DNA of 64,000 nt, taken from contig OY727096.1 of the NCBI GenBank assembly GCA_963402885.1, positions 20,193,820-20,257,819 on the forward strand. Reading direction: 5' to 3'. Numbering within the stretch: the stretch's first letter is position 1; every line of letters begins with the position of its first letter. The notes under the pieces were generated by a model. That model did not search any database, was not told the DNA's origin, and saw nothing but the letters and a program-made list of their open reading frames with translations. Of this stretch, positions 24,727 to 35,981 are shown one piece after another. The translations under genes were made by a program, and so were the position numbers. This stretch comes from Antedon bifida (lineage: Eukaryota > Echinodermata > Crinoidea > Comatulida > Antedonidae).

Positions 24727-26305
24727 TAGGTGATCATTTAGAATAAAATGATCACCTATTGTTATTGTATAAAATCTTTATTGTTTTTTTCTTTCTTTTT
24801 ATTGTTTCTGTACACTATTTTGTGTAACAATTATCTCAAAAAGTTTAATGTCAATGATTACAAAAATTTCAGAATATCTTTCAAATAATATAACTTAATC
24901 CTAATAAGCTTTCCAGCGTGATCACTCATCCGTGACGACATTTATACGCCATTTTGCGAAATCACATTATCAATCATATCTCCATAATTCATTATCACAT
25001 ATTAATGAAATTCACTACACGTAAACTTCAGATCAAGGGTAAAAATATTAGCAAATAAAAACGCACGCGCACGTAGGTTCATGCGCGTGATATCGCGCGT
25101 TAAAAATTTAAAACGCTCAAAATTAAGTTTTGATCAATTTAGAGCATGAATTAGGCCATTTGCGTGTTTTAAAAAATTACTGCGCAAAAATGCGTTTTTG
25201 CGCGCGCGATACTTAAAAAGCGTAAAAAATATAAATTTTTTTTACAAATCTCATTCTACTCACCATCCTTAGTACATTCACCAAATATGAGTCAGTTCCG
25301 ACTTAAAATAACGCTATATGAGCACGTTAAAAATGACAAAATGCGCACATTAATTTTACAAAAGTTCTGAAAATGGTGAAAAATAGGTCTTTTTTAAAAT
25401 GAAAATAATTCTTCAGAATGCAAGATGACCCCCGATTTTTTTAACTTATTCTGGAAGCCATTGAGTTGTAGATATGAATTCATGTACACATTTTACGTAC
25501 AAAATGTTTTGACGTCATCAAATGGCCACTTGAATTTAAAAATTAGGATTTGTTATCTTTTTGTGTAGATTATCACATTCAACAGAGCGCATCTTGGTTA
25601 TGTGTGCTCGAATTTCGCACAACTTTCAGTATGTGCTTGCTTAATTAATTATCTTTATCATGAGTTGACACTATCTTCATTTTAATGACGTCATCACGCG
25701 TAAAAACTTGAATAACGTAGGCCGTGTAATTTCACCTTCGCAGTAAATTTGAATATCTTACAGCTCTTCAGAATTGAAGGTTACCTTGATGATTATAATT
25801 TATTATGAAAGCTGATGAAATGTAGATATTAATTCATATAAAAATTAAGCCTATCGGATGTTGTGACGTTAACATATGGCCAGTTGAAGTGAAAAAGTAG
25901 TTTTTTCATATTTTTCGTCAAAGTTATACACAATTCAAAGAGCGCGCACAGCGCTTCTACGTGCCAAATTTTTTTCCAAATCTTATATTTTTTTCCTCAA
26001 TTAATTATCTTTCGAAATCGTCATCTTAAAGTTTAGTTTGATAACGTCATCATGCCAAAAAATTAGAACATGTGTGTCCCGTAATTTCACCTATGCTACA
26101 CTGTATATAGATATACAGTATATACTGTACATATTGTATATGGCATATAGGCACAACTCAGCACTATAAGCATATAATAGGATGGCATACATCAACATTT
26201 TCCGATCGTATGTTAACGTACGTGCATGTTTAAAAAAAATTAATTTCAGTAAAATGATAAAAATGATCACCTATAATTCGTCAAAGTGACGAATTAAATT
26301 CTAGT
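24727..26305 (+). mobile_element. type A element A4
   Basis: A complete unit of 1579 bp whose left flank is single-copy DNA. Private variants include CCAAATATGAGTCAG and GCTATATGAGCACG. Its tract is shortened to GTTTTTTTCTTTC, like that of A20. Confidence 0.87.
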
Positions 26306-27953
26306 TAGGTGATCATTTAGCATTCTAAATGATCACCTAACTAGAATTTAATTCGTCACTTTGACGAATTATAGGTGATCATTTTTATCATTTTACTGAA
26401 ATTAATTTTTTATTGTTATTGTATGAAATCTTTATTTTTTTTCTTTTTATTGTTTCTGTACACTATTTTGTGTAACAATTATCTCAAAAAGTTTAATGTC
26501 AATGATTACCAACATTTCAGAATATCTTTCAAATAATATAACTTAATCCTAATAAGCTTTCCAGCATGATCACTCATCCGTGACGACATTTATACGCCAT
26601 TTTGCGAAATCACATTATCAATCATATCTCCATAATTCATTATCACATATTAATGAAATTCACTACACGTAAACTTCAGGTCAAGGGTAAAAATATTAGC
26701 AAATAAAAACGCACGCGCACGTAGGTTCATGCGCGTGATATCGCGCGTTAAAAATTTAAACCGCTCAAAATTAAGTTTTGATCAATTTAGAGCATGAATT
26801 AGGCCATTTGCGTGTTTCAAAAAACTACTGCGCAAAAATGCGTTTTTGCGCGCGCGATACTTAAAAAGCGTAAAAAATATGAATTTTTTTTACAAATCTC
26901 ATTCTACTCACTATCCTTAGTACATTCACCAAATTTGAGTCAGTTCCGACTTAAAATAACGCTATACGAGCACGTTAAAAATGACAAAATGCGCATATTA
27001 ATTTTACAAAAGTTCTGAAAATGGTGAAAAATAGGTCTTTTTTAAAATGAAAATAATTCTTCAGAATGCAAGATGACCCCCGATTTTTTTAACTTATTCT
27101 GGAAGCCATTGAGTTGTAGATATGAATTCATGTACACACTTTACGTACAAAATGTTTTGACGTCATCAAATGGCCACTTGAATTTAAAAATTAGGATTTG
27201 TTATCTTTTTGTGTAGATTATCACATTCAACAGAGCGCATCTTGGTTATGTGTGCTCGAATTTCGCACAACTTTCAGTATGTGCTTGCTTAATTAATTAT
27301 CTTTATCATGAGTTGACACTATCTTCATTTTAATGACGTCATCACGCGTAAAAACTTGAATAACGTAGGCCGTGTAATTTCACCTTCGCAGTAAATTTGA
27401 ATATCTTACAGCTCTTCAGAATTGAAGGTTACCTTGATGATTATAATTTATTATGAAAGCTGATGAAATGTAGATATTAATTCATATAAAAATTAAGCCT
27501 ATCGGATGTTGTGACGTTAACATATGGCCAGTTGAATTGAAAAAGTAGTTTTTTCAAATTTTTCGTCAAAGTTATACACAATTCAAAGAGCGCGCACAGC
27601 GCTTCTACGTGCCAAATTTTTTTCAAAATCTTATATTTTTTTGCTCAATTAATTATCTTTCGAAATTGTCATCTTAAAGTTTAGTTTGATAACGTCATCA
27701 TGCCAAAATATTAGAACATGTGTGTCCCGTAATTTCACCTATGCTACACTGTATATAGATATACAGTATATACTGTACATATTTTATATGGCATATAGGC
27801 ACAACTCAGCACTATAAGCATATAATAGGATGGCATACATCAACATTTTCCGATCGTATGTTAACGTACGTGTATGTTTAAAAAAAATTAATTTCAGTAA
27901 AATGATAAAAATGATCACCTATAATTCGTCAAAGTGACGAATTAAATTCTAGT
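26306..27953 (+). mobile_element. type A element A5 with an altered left end
   Basis: The left palindrome has the loop AGCATTCT. An inverted 71-bp right-end fragment follows it before the TTGTTATTGTATGAAATC segment resumes. The body is otherwise normal and shares GTTGAATTGAAAAAG and TTTTTTCAAATTTTTCG with A15. Confidence 0.82.
26340..26410 (-). repeat. inverted right-end fragment inside a left end
   Basis: Read on the minus strand, this is the last 71 bases of a type A element: AAAAATTAATTTCAGTAAAA through the right hairpin to CTAGT. It is the only minus-oriented piece of this family in the window. It makes a head-to-head pair with the right end of A4 (ending 26305) across a palindrome. Confidence 0.9.
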
Positions 27954-29483
27954 TATTATTATTTTTTTTTTTCTTTTTATTGTTTCTGTACACTATTTTG
28001 TGTAACAATTATCTCAAAAAGTTTAATGTCAATGATTACAAAAATTTCAGAATATCTTTCAAATAATATAACTTAATCCTAATAAGCTTTCCAGCGTGAT
28101 CACTCATCCGTGACGACATTTATACGCCATTTTGCGAAATCACATTATCAATCATATCTCCATAATTCATTATCACATAATAATGAAATTCACTACACGT
28201 AAACTTCAGATCAAGGGTAAAAATATTAGCAAATAAAAACGCACGCGCACGTAGGTTCATGCGCGTGATATCGCGCGTTAAAAATTTAAAACGCTCAAAA
28301 TTAAGTTTTGATCAATTTAGAGCATGAATTAGGCCATTTGCGTGTTTCAAAAAATTACTGCGCAAAAATGCGTTTTTGCGCGCGCGATACTTAAAAAGCG
28401 TAAAAAACATGAATTTTTTTTACAAATCTCATTCTACTCACCATCCTTAGTACATTCACCAAATTTGAGTCAGTTCCGACTTAAAATAACGCTATACGAG
28501 CACGTTAAAAATGACAAAATGCGCACATTAATTTTACAAAAGTTCTGAAAATGGTGAAAAATAGGTCTTTTTTAAAATGAAAATAATTCTTCAGAATGCA
28601 AGATGACCCCCGATTTTTTTAACTTATTCTGGAAGCCATTGAGTTGTAGATATGAATTCATGTACACATTTTACGTACAAAATGTTTTGACGTCATCAAA
28701 TGGCCACTTGAATTTAAAAATTAGGATTTGTTATCTTTTTGTGTAGATTATCACATTCAACAGAGCGCATCTTGGTTATGTGTGCTCGAATTTCGCACAA
28801 CTTTCAGTATGTGCTTGCTTAATTAATTATCTTTATCATGAGTTGACACTATCTTCATTTTAATGACGTCATTACGCGTAAAAACTTGAATAACGTAGGC
28901 CGTGTAATTTCACCTTCGCAGTAAATTTGAATATCTTACAGCTCTTCAGAATTGAAGGTTACCTTGATGATTATAATTTATTATGAAAGCTGATGAAATG
29001 TAGATATTAATTCATATAAAAATTAAGCCTATCGGATGTTGTGACGTTAACATATGGCCAGTTGAAGTGAAACAGTAGTTTTTTCATATTTTTCGTCAAA
29101 GTTATACACAATTCAAAGAGCGCGCACAGCGCTTCTACGTGCCAAATTTTTTTCCAAATCTTAAATTTTTTTGCTCAATTAATTATCTTTCGAAATTGTC
29201 ATCTTAAAGTTTAGTTTGATAACGTCATCATGCCAAAAAATTAGAACATGTGTGTCCCGTAATTTCACCTATGCTACACTGTATATAGATATACAGTATA
29301 TACTGTACATATTGTATATGGCATATAGGCACAACTCAGCACTATAAGCATATAATAGGATGGCATACATCAACATTTTCCGATCGTATGTTAACGTACG
29401 TTCATGTTTAAAAAAAATTTATTTCAGTAAAATGATAAAAATGATCACCTATAATTCGTCAAAGTGACGAATTAAATTCTAGT
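27954..29483 (+). mobile_element. type A element A6, left palindrome missing
   Basis: It starts directly after CTAGT with TATTATTATTTTTTTTTT and a complete body. No unpaired left end lies upstream to account for it, so its left end is lost. Carries the private ATTACGCG change in the second GACGTCATCACGCG word. Confidence 0.82.
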
Positions 29484-31061
29484 TAGGTGATCATTTAGAA
29501 TTCTAAATGATCACCTATTGTTATTGTATAAAATCTTTATTATTTTTTTTCTTTTTATTGTTTCTGTACACTATTTTGTGTAACAATTATCTCAAAAAGT
29601 TTAATGTCAATGATTACCAAAATTTCAGAATATCTTTCAAATAATATAACTTAATCCTAATAAGCTTTCCAGCGTGATCACTCATCCGTGACGACATTTA
29701 TACGCCATTTTGCGAAATCACATTATCAATCATATCTCCATAATTCATTATCACATATTAATGAAATTCACTACACGTAAACTTCAGATCAAGGGTAAAA
29801 ATATTAGCAAATAAAAACGCACGCGCACGTAGGGTCATGCGCGTGAAATCGCGCGTTAAAAATTCAAAACGCTCAAAATTAAGTTTTGATCAATTTAGAG
29901 CATGAATTAGGCCATTTGCATGTTTCAAAAAATTACTGCGCAAAAATGCGTTTTTGCGCGCGCGATACTTAAAAAGCGTAAAAAATATGATTTTTTTTTA
30001 CAAATCTCATTCTACTCACCATCCTTAGTACATTCACCAAATTTGAGTCAGTTCCGACTTAAAATAACGCTATACGAGCACGTTAAAAATGACAAAATGC
30101 GCACATTAATTTTACAAAAGTTCTGAAAATGGTGAAAAATAGGTCTTTTTTAAAATGAAAATAATTCTTCAGAATGCAAGATGACCCCCGATTTTTTTAA
30201 CTTATTCTGGAAGCCATTGAGTTGTAGATATGAATTCATGTACACATTTTACGTACAAAATGTTTTGACGTCATCAAATGGCCACTTGAATTTAAAAATT
30301 AGGATTTGTTATCTTTTTGTGTAGATTATCACATTCAACAGAGCGCATCTTGGTTATGTGTGCTCGAATTTCGCACAAATTTCAGTATGTGCTTGCTTAA
30401 TTAATTATCTTTATCATGAGTTGACACTATTTTTATTTTAATGACGTCATCACGCGTAAAAACTTGAATAACGTAGGCCGTGTAATTTCACCTTCGCAGT
30501 AAATTTGAATATCTTACAGCTCTTCAGAATTGAAGGTTACCTTGATGATTATAATTTATTATGAAAGCTGATGAAATGTAGATATTAATTCATATAAAAA
30601 TTAAGCCTATCGGATGTTGTGACGTTAACATATGGCCAGTTGAAGTGAAAAAGTAGTTTTTTCATATTTTTTGTCAAAGTTATACACAATTCAAAGAGCG
30701 CGCACAGCGCTTCTACGTGCCAAATTTTTTTCAAAATCTTATATTTTTTTGCTCAATTAATTATCTTTCGAAATTGTCATCTTAAAGTTTAGTTTGATAA
30801 CGTCATCATGCCAAAAAATTAGAACATGTGTGTCCCGTAATTTCACCTATGCTACACTGTATATAGATATACAGTATATACTGTACATATTGTATATGGC
30901 ATATAGGCACAACTCAGCACTATAAGCATATAATAGGATGGCATACATCAACTTTTTCCGATCGTATGTTAACGTACGTGTATGTTTAAAAAAAAATAAT
31001 TTCAGTAAAATGATAAAAATGATCACCTATAATTCGTCAAAGTGACGAATTAAATTCTAGT
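29484..31061 (+). mobile_element. type A element A7
   Basis: A complete unit with the perfect-palindrome left end (AGGTGATCATTTAGAATTCT and complement). Variants include GTAGGGTCATGCGCGTGAAA and GCATGTTTCAAAAAATTAC, which lean toward the divergent A' subfamily. Confidence 0.86.
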
Positions 31062-32610
31062 TAGGTGATCATTTAGAATAAAATGATCACCTATTGTTAT
31101 TGTATCAAATCTTTATTCTTCTTCTTATTAGGTGATCATTTAGAATAAAATGATCACCTATTGTTATTGTATAAAATCTTTATTATTATTTTTCTTTTTT
31201 TTTTTCTTTTTATTGTTTCTGTACACTATTTTGTGTAACAATTATCTCAAAAAGTTTAATGTCAATGATTACAAAAATTTCAGAATATCTTTCAAATAAT
31301 ATAACTTAATCCTAATAAGCTTTCCAGCGTGATCACTCATCCGTGACGACATTTATACGCCATTTTGCGAAATCACATTATCAATCATATCTCCATAATT
31401 CATTATCACATATTAATGAAATTCACTACACGTAAACTTCAGATCAAGGGTAAAAATATTAGCAAATAAAAACGCACGCGCACGTAGGTTCATGCGCGTG
31501 ATATCGCGCGTTAAAAATTTAAAACGCTCAAAATTAAGTTTTGATCAATTTAGAGCATGAATTAGACCATTTGCGTGTTTCAATAAATTACTGCGCAAAA
31601 ATGCGTTTTTGCGCGCGCGATACTTAAAAAGCGTAAAAAATATGAATTTTTGTTACAAATCTCATTCTACTCACCATCCTTAGTACATTCACCAAATTTG
31701 AGTCAGTTCCGACTTAAAATAACGCTATACGAGCACGTTAAAAATGACAAAATGCGCATATTAATTTTACAAAAGTTCTGAAAATGGTGAAAAATAGGTC
31801 TTTTTTAAAATGAAAATAATTCTTCAGAATGCAAGATGACCCCCGATTTTTTTAACTTATTCTGGAAGCCATTGAGTTGTAGATATGAATTCATGTACAC
31901 ACTTTACGTACAAAATGTTTTGACGTCATCAAATGGCCACTTGAATTTAAAAATTAGGATTTGTTATCTTTTTGTGTAGATTATCACATTCAACAGAGCG
32001 CATCTTGGTTATGTGTGCTCGAATTTCGCACAACTTTCAGTATGTGCTTGCTTAATTAATTATCTTTATCATGAGTTGACACTATCTTCATTTTAATGAC
32101 GTCATCACGCGTAAAAACTTGAATAACGTAGGCCGTGTAATTTCACCTTCGCAGTAAATTTGAATATCTTACAGCTCTTCAGAATTGAAGGTTACCTTGA
32201 TGATTATAATTTATTATGAAAGCTGATGAAATGTAGATATTAATTCATATAAAAATTAAGCCTATCGGATGTTGTGACGTTAACATATGGCCAGTTGAAG
32301 TGAAAAAGTAGTTTTTTCATATTTTTCGTCAAAGTTATACACAATTCAAAGAGCGCGCACAGCGCTTCTACGTGCCAAATTTTTTTCCAAATCTTATATT
32401 TTTTTGCTCAATTAATTATCTTTCGAAATTGTCATCTTAAAGTTTAGTTTGATAACGTCATCATGCCAAAAAATTAGAACATGTGTGTCCCGTAATTTCA
32501 CCTATGCTACACTGTATATAGATATACAGTATATACTGTACATATTGTATATGGCATATAGGCACAACTCTATGGAACGCCTCCTCTGCCTTCAGTTCAC
32601 ATTTATCATG

Positions 32611-32904
32611 CAGTACACACCAATGGTCATGCAGTACACACCAATCGTCATGCAGTACCCACCAATGGTCATGCAGTACACACCAATCGTCATGCAGTAC
32701 ACACCAAACATCATTCAGTACACACCAATCGTCATGCAGTACACACCAAAAATCATGCAGTACACACCAAACGTCATGCAGTACACACCAATCGTCATGC
32801 AGTACACACCAATGGTCATGCAGTACACACCAAACATCATGCAGTACACACCAAACATCATGCAGTACACACCAATCGTCATGCAGTACACACCAATCGT
32901 CATG
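32611..32904 (+). repeat. left-arm 21-bp repeats, 14 units
   Basis: The unit is CAGTACACACCAATCGTCAT plus G. Variants change the ATCGTC part to ATGGTC, AACATC, AACGTC or AAATC. The reading frames across it are repeat translations only. Confidence 0.95.
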
Positions 32905-33246
32905 CAGTCAAATATTGCGTAATTTATACCGCCACCTATCGACAAAATCCAATATCACGTGACGTTTATTAGACGACTGTAAAACTAAGGCTATTCAAAC
33001 TGTATACTACAGCAACTCACGATGTCTACTACTACATCGCACGTGCTTTATGACTAAAATGGCTCGCAAAACTATTAAAGCAATCTTGGAATCTATAGGA
33101 CGTAGGCGCGGCTAGGAGGCCATTGTAATCATTGAATTCCATAAAAGAAATAATAAATAGTCTTAGTTTTACAGCCGCCTAATAAACGTCACGTGATATT
33201 CGATTTTGTCGATAGGTGGCGGTATAAATTACGCAATATTTGACTG

Positions 33247-33519
33247 CATGACGATTGGTGTGTACTGCATGACGATTGGTGTGTACTGCATGATGTTTGG
33301 TGTGTACTGCATGACCATTGGTGTGTACTGCATGGCGATTGGTGTGTACTGCATGACGATTGGTGTGTACTGCATCATGTTTGGTGTGTACTGCATGACG
33401 ATTGGTGTGTACTGCATGATGTTTGGTGTGTACTGCATGACGATTGGTGTGTACTGCATGACGATTGGTGTGTACTGCATGACGATTGGTGTGTACTGCA
33501 TGACGATTGGTGTGTACTG
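33247..33519 (-). repeat. right-arm 21-bp repeats, 13 units
   Basis: The inverted version of the left array, with one unit fewer and a different order of variant units. The two arms have therefore changed independently since the element formed. Confidence 0.95.
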
Positions 33520-34413
33520 CATGATAAATGTGAACTGAAGGCAGAGGAGGCGTTCCATACAACTCAGCACTATAAGCATATAATAGGATGGCATACATCA
33601 ACATTTTCCGATCGTATGTTAACGTACGTGCATGTTTAAAAAAAATTAATTTCAGTAAAATGATAAAAATGATCACCTATAATTCGTCAAAGTGACGAAT
33701 TAAATTCTAGTTCTTATTATTTATTTCTCTCTGTACAAATTTGTGTAACAATTATCTCAAAAAGTTAAATGTCAATGATCACAAATTTTTCACAATGTCT
33801 TTTAAATACTTTAACTTAACCATAATAAGCTTTTCAGTGTGATCACTCAACCGTGACGTCATTAATACGCGATTTTGTGAAATCACACTATCAATCATAT
33901 CTCCATAACTCTTTATCACATATCAATCAAATTCACTACACGTAAACTTCAGGTCAAGGGTAAAAATATAAGCAAATAAAAACTTGCGTGTTTCAAGGTC
34001 ATGCACCTATGCTACACTGTATATAGATACAGTATATACTGTACATATTGTATATGACATATAATAGGCACAACTCAGCACTATAAGCATATATAATAGG
34101 ATGGTATACATCAACATTTTCTGATCGTATGTTAACGTACGTGCATGTTTAAAAAATGTGTGGTTCCCGTAATTTCACCTATGTTACACTGTATATAGAT
34201 ATACTGTACACTGTACTGTATAGAGTATATATTCTATGACACATAATAGGTACAACTCAGCACTATAAGCATATGCATCATGTCGTAGGATGGCGTACAT
34301 CAACTTTTTATGATCGTATGTTAACGTACGTGCATGTTTAAAAAATGTTAATTTCATTAAAATGATAAAAATGATCACCTATAATTCGTCAAAGTGACGA
34401 ATTAAATTCTAGT

Positions 34414-35981
34414 TAGGTGATCATTTAGAATAAAATGATCACCTATTGTTATTGTATGAAATCTTTATTCTTCTTTCTGTACACTATTTTGTGTAACAAA
34501 TATCTCAAAAAGTTAAATGTCAATGATCACAAAAATTTCACAATATCTTTCAAATACTGTAACTTAATCCTAATAAGCTTTTCAGCGTGATCACTCAACT
34601 GTGACGTCATTTATACGCCATTTTGTGAAATCACATTATCAATTATATCTCCATAATTAATCATCACATAATAATGAAATTCTACTACACGTAAACTTCG
34701 GGTCAAGGGTAAAAATATTAGCAAATAAAAACTTGCGCGTTTCAAGGTCATGCGTGTGAAATCACGCGTTAAAAATTGAAAAAGCTTGAAATTAAGTTTT
34801 GATCAATTTAGAGCATGAATTAGGCCATTTGCACGTTTTAAAAAATTACTGCGCAAAAACACGTTTTTGCGCGCGCTGTACTTAAAAAGCGTAAAAAATA
34901 CGAATTTTTTGTACAAATCGCATTCTACTCACCATCCTTAGTACATTTACTAAACTTGAGTCCGTTCCGACTTAAAATAACGCTATACGAGGAGGTTAAA
35001 AATGACAAAATGCGCACATTAATTGCATAAAAGTGCTGAAAATGGTGAAAAATAAGGCATTTTTAAAATGAAAATAATTCTTCAGAATGCACGATGACCC
35101 CCAATTTTTTTAACTTATTCTGGAAGTCATTGAGTTGTAGATATGAATTCATGTACACATTTTACGTACAAAATGTTGTGACGTCATCAAATGGCCACTT
35201 GAATTTAAAATTAAGTTTTTTTTCTCTTTCGTCGTATTTTATCACATTCAATAAAACGCATCTCTGTTATTTTGTGCCCGATTTTCGCTCAAATTTTAGT
35301 ATGTGATTGCACAATTAATTGACTTTCTCATGACTTGCCACTATTTTTGTTTTTATGACGTCATCACGCGTAAAAACTTGAATAACGTAGGTCGTGTAAT
35401 TTCACCTTCGCCGTAAATTTGAATATCTTACAGCTCTTCATAATTGAAGGTTACCTTGATGATTATAATTTATTATGGAAGCTGATGAAATGTAGATATG
35501 AATTCATATAAAAATCAAGCCTATCGGATGTTGTGACGTTAACATATGGCCAGTTGAAGTTTAAAAGTAGTTTTTTCATCTTTTTCGTCAAAGTTATACA
35601 AATGTCAAAGAGCGCGCACAGCGCTTCTACGTGCCAAATTCTCTTCCAATTCTTATATTTATTTGCTCAATTCATTATCTTTCGAAATTGTCATCTTCAA
35701 ATTTATTTTGATAATTCCATCATACCAAAAAATTAGAACATGATGTGTGTCCCGTAATTTCACCTATGCTACACTGTATATAGATATACATTATATACTG
35801 TACATATTGTATATGGCATATAATAGGCTCAACTCAACGCTATAAGCGTATAATAGGATGGCATACATCAACATTTTCTGATCGTATGTTAACGTACGTG
35901 CATGTAAAAAAAAAAATAATTTCATTAAAATGATAAAAATGATCACCTATAATTCGTCAAAGTGACGAATTAAATTCTAGT
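34414..35981 (+). mobile_element. type A' element A10
   Basis: A complete divergent unit: short tract (ATTCTTCTTTCTGTACAC), GTGACGTCATTTATACGCC and AAGTGCTGAAAATGG. The hairpin GCGCAAAAA-CACG-TTTTTGCGC keeps the stem and changes the loop. The right half resembles A21. Confidence 0.85.

Larger units (their letters stand above)
32571..33559. mobile_element. foldback DNA element with 21-bp repeat arms
   Basis: The perfect outer ends begin TATGGAACGCCTCCTCTGCC and end with its complement. Each arm then has an array of 21-bp repeats and an inner unique part (GTCAAATATTGCG to about 32989 on the left, mirrored from about 33163 on the right), giving arms of roughly 400 bp around a ~170-bp centre. 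CAACTC is duplicated on both sides (32565-32570 and 33560-33565), so the target duplication is 6 bp, or 7 bp if the flanking A is counted. No transposase is encoded. The plan recalls foldback elements such as Drosophila FB and sea urchin TU, but the repeat length and target size differ from what I recall of those. Confidence 0.85.
31129..33711 (+). mobile_element. type A element A9, carrying a foldback insertion
   Basis: A complete unit nested in the TTC/TTA tract of A8. It belongs to the same variant group as A2, A3 and A25 (CAATAAATTAC, GCGCATATTAA, ACACACTTTACG). Its right portion is split at CAACTC by the foldback element; without that insertion it is about 1.59 kb. Confidence 0.85.
31062..34413 (+). 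mobile_element. type A' element A8, host of A9, internally deleted
   Basis: The left end is 31062-31128. After A9, the body resumes at 33712 (TCTTATTATTTATTTCTCTC). It belongs to the divergent subfamily (GTGACGTCATTAATACGCG) and jumps at about 34004 from GTTTCAAGGTCATGC straight to ACCTATGCTACACTG, losing most of the core. The right-end region is then present twice (34005-34159 and 34160-34413), ending in CTAGT at 34409-34413. Confidence 0.78.

Noticed and set aside
32611-33519. CRISPR-like array
   Set aside because: The 21-bp units are directly abutting with no spacers, are inverted across a centre and are flanked by a target duplication.
32449-33676. Long frames encoding repeated MQYTPIV, IGVYCMT or HAVHTNR on both strands
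   Set aside because: The 21-bp unit is a multiple of three without stops, so several frames stay open. They merely translate the foldback arms and have no independent support.
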